Source of the DNA: Magnetospirillum sp.
GTDB lineage: Bacteria; Pseudomonadota; Alphaproteobacteria; Rhodospirillales; Magnetospirillaceae
Assembly (NCBI GenBank): GCA_024707145.1
Contig: JANQAI010000011.1
Span: 124,001 to 188,000, forward strand
Length of the DNA stretch: 64,000 nt
Direction of reading: 5' to 3'
The notes under the pieces are model-generated. The model was not told where the DNA came from and ran no database searches. It saw nothing but the letters and a program-made list of their open reading frames with translations. Below, one piece after another: positions 59,697 through 64,000 of the stretch. The translations under genes and the position numbers were made by a program. Every line of letters starts with the position of its first letter. Within the stretch, counting starts at the first letter, position 1.

Positions 59697-62189
59697 ATGA
59701 CCGAGGCCCCGTCCTCGCGCCGCACCGTCCTGGTCGTCGAGGACAATCCGGGCGATGCCCGGCTGGTCGAACTCTTCCTGCTGGGCGAAACCGCCGATCC
59801 CTTCCGCATCTTGAAGGCCGCCAACCTGGCCGACGGGCTGGCCGCGCTGGAGGCCGAGCACGTCGACGTGGTGCTGCTGGACCTGTCGCTGCCCGATTCC
59901 TTCGGCTTGGAAACGCTGGCCCGCATCCGGGCGTCGCGCCCGCTGGTGCCGGTGGTGGTGCTGACCGGCACCAATGACGAGGTGCTGGCGCTGGAGGCGC
60001 TGCGCCAGGGGGCTCAGGACTATCTGGTCAAGGGCGGCGGCGATGGCGACGTGTTGCGCCGCTCCATCCGCTATGCCATCGAACGCTCGCGCATCGACAT
60101 TGCCTTGCGCCTGTCCGAGGACCGCTTCCGCGCCGTGTTCCAGAATGCCGGCGTGGGCGTGGTGCTGTCCGAGCCCGACGGCCGCATCGTCCAGGCCAAC
60201 CCCGCCTTCTGCGCCATGGTCGGCTATGACGAGGCGGAGCTGACCAGCCTTCGCTTCCAGGACATCACCCATCCCGAGGACGTCGCCCGCACCGGCGCGC
60301 TGCGCGAGGACATGCGGGCGGGCGGGCGCGAATCCGTCCATCTGACCAAGCGCTATGTGGCCAAGGGCGGCCGCGTGGTATGGGGCCGGCTGACCGTCAC
60401 CGCCGTGCGCGAGGCCAATGCCGACGGTACCGACGTCCGCTTCACCGTCACCGTGGTCGAGGACGTGACCGAGCGCAAACGCCTGGAAGACCACATGCGT
60501 CTGGCGGCCACGGTGTTCGAGAATTCGGGCGACGGCTTGTTCGTCACCGACGACTGCTGCAATATCGTCCACGTCAACCCGGCCTTTACCGAGATCACCG
60601 GCTTCGAGGCCGACGAGGTGCTGGGCAAGACCCCCAAGGTGCTGTCGTCGGGCCGGCATGGCGGGGATTTCTACGAGCGCATGTGGGAGAGCCTGCGCAG
60701 CTCGGGCAAATGGCAGGGCGAGATCTGGGACCGCCGCAAGTCGGGCGAGATGTTCGCCGGCTGGCAGAACATCGCCGCCGTGCGCAACTCGCTGGGCGAG
60801 ATCACCAATTACGTCGCGGTCATCAGCGACATCACCTCGCGCAAGCAGGTCGAGGAGCGCCTGTCCTACCAGGCCAACCACGACCCGCTGACCCGCCTGC
60901 CCAACCGCACCTTGTTCCACGAGCGCCTGTCGCGCGCCGTGGCCCGCGCCCATCGCAACCAAAGCCTGGTGGCGCTGCTGTTCATCGACCTGGACCGCTT
61001 CAAGCAGGTCAACGATACGCTGGGCCATCTGGCCGGCGACCTGCTGCTGCAGCAGGTCGCCGAACGGCTGACCGGCGCCACCCGCCAGGGCGACACGGTG
61101 GCGCGCCTGTCGGGCGACGAGTTCACCGTCATCCTGGAAGACGTGCAGGACCCGCGCGACGCCGCCGTGGTCGCCCACAAGATCCTGCACATGCTGGTGG
61201 AGCCGTTCGACCTGGCCGGGCACGAAGCCCATATCAGCTCATCCATCGGCGTCGCCCTCTATCCCGCCGATGCCGGCGATCCGCAGACCCTGATCAAGCT
61301 GGCCGATGCCGCCATGTACCGGGCCAAGCATCTGGGCCGCAACGGCTGCCAGTTCCATTCCGAAGCGGTCAACGCCCAGGCCTTCGAACGTCTGGCCCTG
61401 GAGAACGCTCTGCGGCTGGCGTTGGAACGCCACGAGTTCCACGTCTACTACCAGCCCATCTTCGATTTCCGCACCGGCAAGGTGGTGGCGGTCGAGGCGT
61501 TGCTGCGCTGGCGCCATCCCGAGGTGGGCATGGTGGTGCCGGCCCAGTTCGTCTCGCTGGCCGACGAAACCGGCCTGATCCTGCCCATCGGCCGCTGGGT
61601 GCTGGAAATCGCCTGCACCCAGGCACAGAAATGGCGGCGCGAGCGCCTGCGCGATCTGGAACTGCACGTCAACTTGAGCAGCCGCCAGTTGCGCCAGCCC
61701 GAACTGGTCGAGGACATCGCGGTGGCGCTGGAAGCCTCGGGCCTGCCGCCTTCCGCGCTGGTGCTGGAGGTGCCGGAATCCAGCGTGGTGGACAAGGGCC
61801 TGGACGCCGGCGCCCTGTTCGCCCGTTTCAATGCCCTGGGCCTGGGGCTCGCCATCGACGAGTTCGGTTCGGGCTATTCCTCCTTCGCCTTCCTGCGCCG
61901 GCTGCCGGCCAATGCGCTGAAGATGGCCCAGAGCTTCGTGCGCAACGTGGCCAATTCGACCGACGATTCCGAGATCGTCACCGCCATCGTGGCGGTGGCG
62001 CGCGGCATGCACATGAAGGTGGTGGCGCCCGGGGTGGAGACGCCCGAGCAACTGGCCTTCCTGTCCTCGTTCGGCTGCGACCGGGTGCAGGGCTTCCTGC
62101 TGGCCCGTCCCATGTCCGCCGAGGACATGGATGCCTTCCTCGCCCGTGCCGAGCTGCCGGCAGCTCTAACCAAGACGGTGTCCGCATGA
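59697..62189 (+). CDS. Receiver-PAS-PAS-GGDEF-EAL protein with degenerate EAL site
   Basis: 830 residues. Receiver (8-125, D66-region [10 protein letters not shown]); PAS 1 (about 140-262); PAS 2 (about 265-385); GGDEF domain (about 395-555) with active-site motif S472-GDEF (G to S); EAL domain (about 570-815). EAL keeps EALLRW and VNLSSRQLR, but D-D-F-G is IDEFGSG (E722 for D), LKIDRSF is LKMAQSF (A744 for D), and AEGVET is APGVET (P778 for E). Phosphodiesterase activity is therefore doubtful; diguanylate cyclase activity or c-di-GMP sensing is possible. Coupled to the downstream FAA-hydrolase gene by a 4-nt overlap. Confidence 0.9.
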   Translation: MTEAPSSRRTVLVVEDNPGDARLVELFLLGETADPFRILKAANLADGLAALEAEHVDVVLLDLSLPDSFGLETLARIRASRPLVPVVVLTGTNDEVLALEALRQGAQDYLVKGGGDGDVLRRSIRYAIERSRIDIALRLSEDRFRAVFQNAGVGVVLSEPDGRIVQANPAFCAMVGYDEAELTSLRFQDITHPEDVARTGALREDMRAGGRESVHLTKRYVAKGGRVVWGRLTVTAVREANADGTDVRFTVTVVEDVTERKRLEDHMRLAATVFENSGDGLFVTDDCCNIVHVNPAFTEITGFEADEVLGKTPKVLSSGRHGGDFYERMWESLRSSGKWQGEIWDRRKSGEMFAGWQNIAAVRNSLGEITNYVAVISDITSRKQVEERLSYQANHDPLTRLPNRTLFHERLSRAVARAHRNQSLVALLFIDLDRFKQVNDTLGHLAGDLLLQQVAERLTGATRQGDTVARLSGDEFTVILEDVQDPRDAAVVAHKILHMLVEPFDLAGHEAHISSSIGVALYPADAGDPQTLIKLADAAMYRAKHLGRNGCQFHSEAVNAQAFERLALENALRLALERHEFHVYYQPIFDFRTGKVVAVEALLRWRHPEVGMVVPAQFVSLADETGLILPIGRWVLEIACTQAQKWRRERLRDLELHVNLSSRQLRQPELVEDIAVALEASGLPPSALVLEVPESSVVDKGLDAGALFARFNALGLGLAIDEFGSGYSSFAFLRRLPANALKMAQSFVRNVANSTDDSEIVTAIVAVARGMHMKVVAPGVETPEQLAFLSSFGCDRVQGFLLARPMSAEDMDAFLARAELPAALTKTVSA

Positions 62190-63016
62190 AGCTGGTGCGC
62201 TGGGGTGCCAAGGGGGCCGAGCGCCCCGGGCTGGTGGATCGTTTCGGCCATGTGCGCGACCTCGGCCATCATTGCGCCGACATCAGCGCCGACATGCTGG
62301 CCCCCGACCGGCTGGCCCGGCTGGCCGCCATCGATCCCGAAAGCCTGGAGCGGGTGCCCGCCGACGCGCGCCTGGGCGTGCCTCTCACGGGCATCGGCAA
62401 CCTGATCGGCATCGGCCTCAACTACCGCGACCATGCCGCCGAGACCGGGCTGGCGCTGCCGGCCGAGCCGGTGGTGTTCAACAAGCATACCGGCGCCCTG
62501 GCCGGTCCGTTCGACGACCTGCCCAAGCCGCCCGGCACCGCCAAGCTGGATTGGGAGGTGGAGGTGGCGGCGGTCATCGGCAGCCCGGCCTGGCAGGTGG
62601 ACGAGGCGGCGGCGCTGGCCCATGTGGCCGGCTACATGACCGCCAACGACGTCTCGGCGCGTGATTGGCAGATGGAGCGGGGCGGCCAGTGGGCCAAGGG
62701 CAAGTCCGGTCCCGGCTTCTGTCCGCTCGGCCCCTGGCTGGTTACCGCCGACAAGGTTCCCGACCCCCAGGCCCTTGCCCTGCGCACTGAGGTCAATACC
62801 CGCGTCAAGCAGAGCGGAACCAGCGCCGACATGGTGTTCGGCGTGGCCTTCCTGATCGCCTATCTGTCGCGCTTCATGCGGCTGTCGCCGGGCGACGTCA
62901 TCCTCACCGGCACGCCGGCCGGCGTGGGGCTCGGCCGCGGCGAGTTCCTCTCGATGGGCGATCTGGTGGAGGTGGAGGTTTCCGGCCTCGGCCGCCAGAG
63001 CCTGCGCGTGGTTTAG
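62186..63016 (+). CDS. Fumarylacetoacetate hydrolase family protein
   Basis: 276 residues, FAH fold. Metal ligands in [12 protein letters not shown] (ExE) and NDVSARDWQ (Asp), catalytic-loop [12 protein letters not shown], and the C-terminal [13 protein letters not shown]. Family members hydrolyse or decarboxylate 2-oxo acids such as 2-hydroxyhepta-2,4-diene-1,7-dioate or ureidoglycolate-type substrates; most similar to ureidoglycolate lyase/acylpyruvase styles. It overlaps the end of the signalling gene, an odd pairing. Converges on the FUSC gene with a 4-bp overlap. Confidence 0.9.
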   Translation: MKLVRWGAKGAERPGLVDRFGHVRDLGHHCADISADMLAPDRLARLAAIDPESLERVPADARLGVPLTGIGNLIGIGLNYRDHAAETGLALPAEPVVFNKHTGALAGPFDDLPKPPGTAKLDWEVEVAAVIGSPAWQVDEAAALAHVAGYMTANDVSARDWQMERGGQWAKGKSGPGFCPLGPWLVTADKVPDPQALALRTEVNTRVKQSGTSADMVFGVAFLIAYLSRFMRLSPGDVILTGTPAGVGLGRGEFLSMGDLVEVEVSGLGRQSLRVV

Positions 63017-64000
63017 CGCCGGAAGAAGGCGGGCTGCGCTGACAGGGCGTCGGCCAGTTCGTGCAGCGCCCTGACCGCCTCGCCATGATCCTGTCGTGTC
63101 GCTTCCGCCAGGGCGCGCGCGGCCACCGCGTCGGGGTCGCGGTCGAGGCGCCGGCAGGCGGCCAGGACGGCCTGGATGCCGGCGCGCTGCTCCTTCGACG
63201 GGCCGGGGGCGCTCAGCAGCACCCGCAACCGGCTGATGGCCATCCCCACGTTGAGGGCGGCCAGGGCGCCTTCCAGCCGGGATGCGGCGTCGCCGCCCGC
63301 CTCGTTGGCCTTCAGCACCAGCCGCAGCACCCGGTGGTAGGCCTTGTTCCGCCATTTGTGGCCCTTGCCCTTGGCCGCTGCCGCCAGGGCGGCGAGGTCG
63401 CGCACGATTTCCGCCGACAGGGCCTCGGCCCGGGCGGCGGGCGAGGCGGGGACGCCGATGCGGTTGACCAGGGCGGCAGTGGCCATGCCGCAGATGATGC
63501 CCAGGCCCATATTGGCGAGTTGGGCGACTTGCGGGTGGGGCGTCACGCCCGGCTGGCTCAACAGCAGGAACAGCATGCTGAAATCGGTTCCCGGGATGAT
63601 GGTGGCGCGGTTGGCCATGGCGAGCCCGCCCAGCACCATGAAGGGCGACATCACCGCCAGGATGGCCGGCAGGGGCGCGGCATGGGCCGGCAGCAGCACG
63701 GCGATGACCAGCGTCGCCAGCACGGCCAGGCTGGCCCCCTTCATGGCCATCAGGACGTTGTGCGACGGCGTGTCGGAAGCGGCGAACACCGAGCACATGA
63801 TGGCGGTCGCCATCAGCATGGGCGGTCCGTCCACCCAACCGGTCACCGTCCACAGCAGGCCGACGGCGGCCACGCCGCCGAAGGCGCGCAGGCCGGCGCC
63901 CAGGGTGGCGCGCCAGTCCGGGTGAGAGAGGCTGTCCGCCGCCGGCTCGGGCGAAGGCTGCCCCAAGGCGGCATAGCGTTCCAGGGCCTGGGCCAGGCAG
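63013..64000 (-). CDS. FUSC family exporter, N-terminal half outside the window
   Basis: At least 328 residues up to the window edge. The reading continues upstream as ALERYAALGQPSPE, so TTG 63966 is not a start. Seen here: the second membrane block of a FUSC/YccS-type protein (GVAAVGLLWTVTGWVDGPPM, ATLVIAVLLPAHAAPLPAIL, LGGLAMANRATIIPGTDFSM) and the C-terminal cytosolic helices. These proteins (AaeB-like) are thought to export aromatic or hydrophobic acids with an MFP partner. The partner genes would be to the right. Confidence 0.85.
   Translation of the reverse strand, partial: CLAQALERYAALGQPSPEPAADSLSHPDWRATLGAGLRAFGGVAAVGLLWTVTGWVDGPPMLMATAIMCSVFAASDTPSHNVLMAMKGASLAVLATLVIAVLLPAHAAPLPAILAVMSPFMVLGGLAMANRATIIPGTDFSMLFLLLSQPGVTPHPQVAQLANMGLGIICGMATAALVNRIGVPASPAARAEALSAEIVRDLAALAAAAKGKGHKWRNKAYHRVLRLVLKANEAGGDAASRLEGALAALNVGMAISRLRVLLSAPGPSKEQRAGIQAVLAACRRLDRDPDAVAARALAEATRQDHGEAVRALHELADALSAQPAFFRR

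Noticed and set aside
1..64000. CRISPR arrays, rRNA operons and complete tRNA genes
   Set aside because: No regularly spaced direct repeats and no rRNA or full tRNA sequence were seen on reading both strands.

Overview
The window is GC-rich, with the dense, overlapping gene layout and gene families of an alphaproteobacterium. A Rhodospirillales such as Magnetospirillum is the best guess from protein style; this is inference, as no rRNA or complete tRNA is present. Three blocks are visible: a chromosomal acyl-CoA catabolism and uptake cluster (1-13.9 kb), an integrative and conjugative element (ICE, about 15.4-50.6 kb) with decayed ends, and chromosomal housekeeping and signalling genes (51.6-64 kb).

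Block 1. A 3-hydroxyacyl-CoA dehydrogenase and an enoyl-CoA hydratase run leftwards, divergent from an IclR regulator that is followed by acyl-CoA dehydrogenase, acyl-CoA ligase, a complete branched-chain-amino-acid-type ABC importer (substrate-binding protein, LivH, LivM, LivG, LivF), a PaaI-type thioesterase, a nitronate monooxygenase-like flavoprotein, a multi-span membrane protein and a class III CoA-transferase. Together they would import an organic acid, activate it to a CoA thioester and beta-oxidise it under IclR control. The substrate cannot be told. An AraC regulator follows.

Block 2. The ICE belongs to the alphaproteobacterial Trb-type family that includes the Mesorhizobium symbiosis island. 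It has an FseA-like activator split by a +1 frameshift at a UUU-C site, a QseM-like DUF2285 antiactivator, ArdC, DUF2958, a ParB-like protein, DUF736, an RdfS-like excisionase, TraF, a lytic transglycosylase, a palindrome-rich oriT candidate, a DUF3363-type relaxase, the TraG/VirD4 coupling protein and a trbBCDEJLFGI mating-pore operon. Cargo sits in three places: a coiled-coil/zinc-ribbon gene (20 kb); a defence-like 5-methylcytosine methyltransferase / MORC-like GHKL ATPase / Z1 helicase operon with DUF5615-DUF433 and small regulators (25.8-34 kb); and a GRDP-like protein, PIN-like protein, TacT-TacA pair and pRiA4b ORF-3 protein (46.4-50.3 kb). No intact integrase is present. A tRNA-3'-end-like att core and a 5' stub of a P4-type integrase lie at 50.5-50.9 kb, followed by a mosaic of gene fragments.

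Block 3. Endonuclease/exonuclease/phosphatase protein, a receiver protein with GPxRR repeats, an FAD-linked oxidase, DUF445, a DUF482 acyltransferase, DUF2795, SodC, a receiver protein, a receiver-PAS-PAS-GGDEF-EAL protein with degenerate catalytic residues, an FAA-hydrolase-family enzyme and a FUSC-type exporter cut by the window edge.

At least eleven otherwise normal genes carry single-base indels. Seven are +1 events at a shared CGAGCC motif on one strand or the other, three are missing G/C in short homopolymers, and one is an extra A. They are treated as genes with frameshifts, because sequence error and real mutation cannot be separated here.
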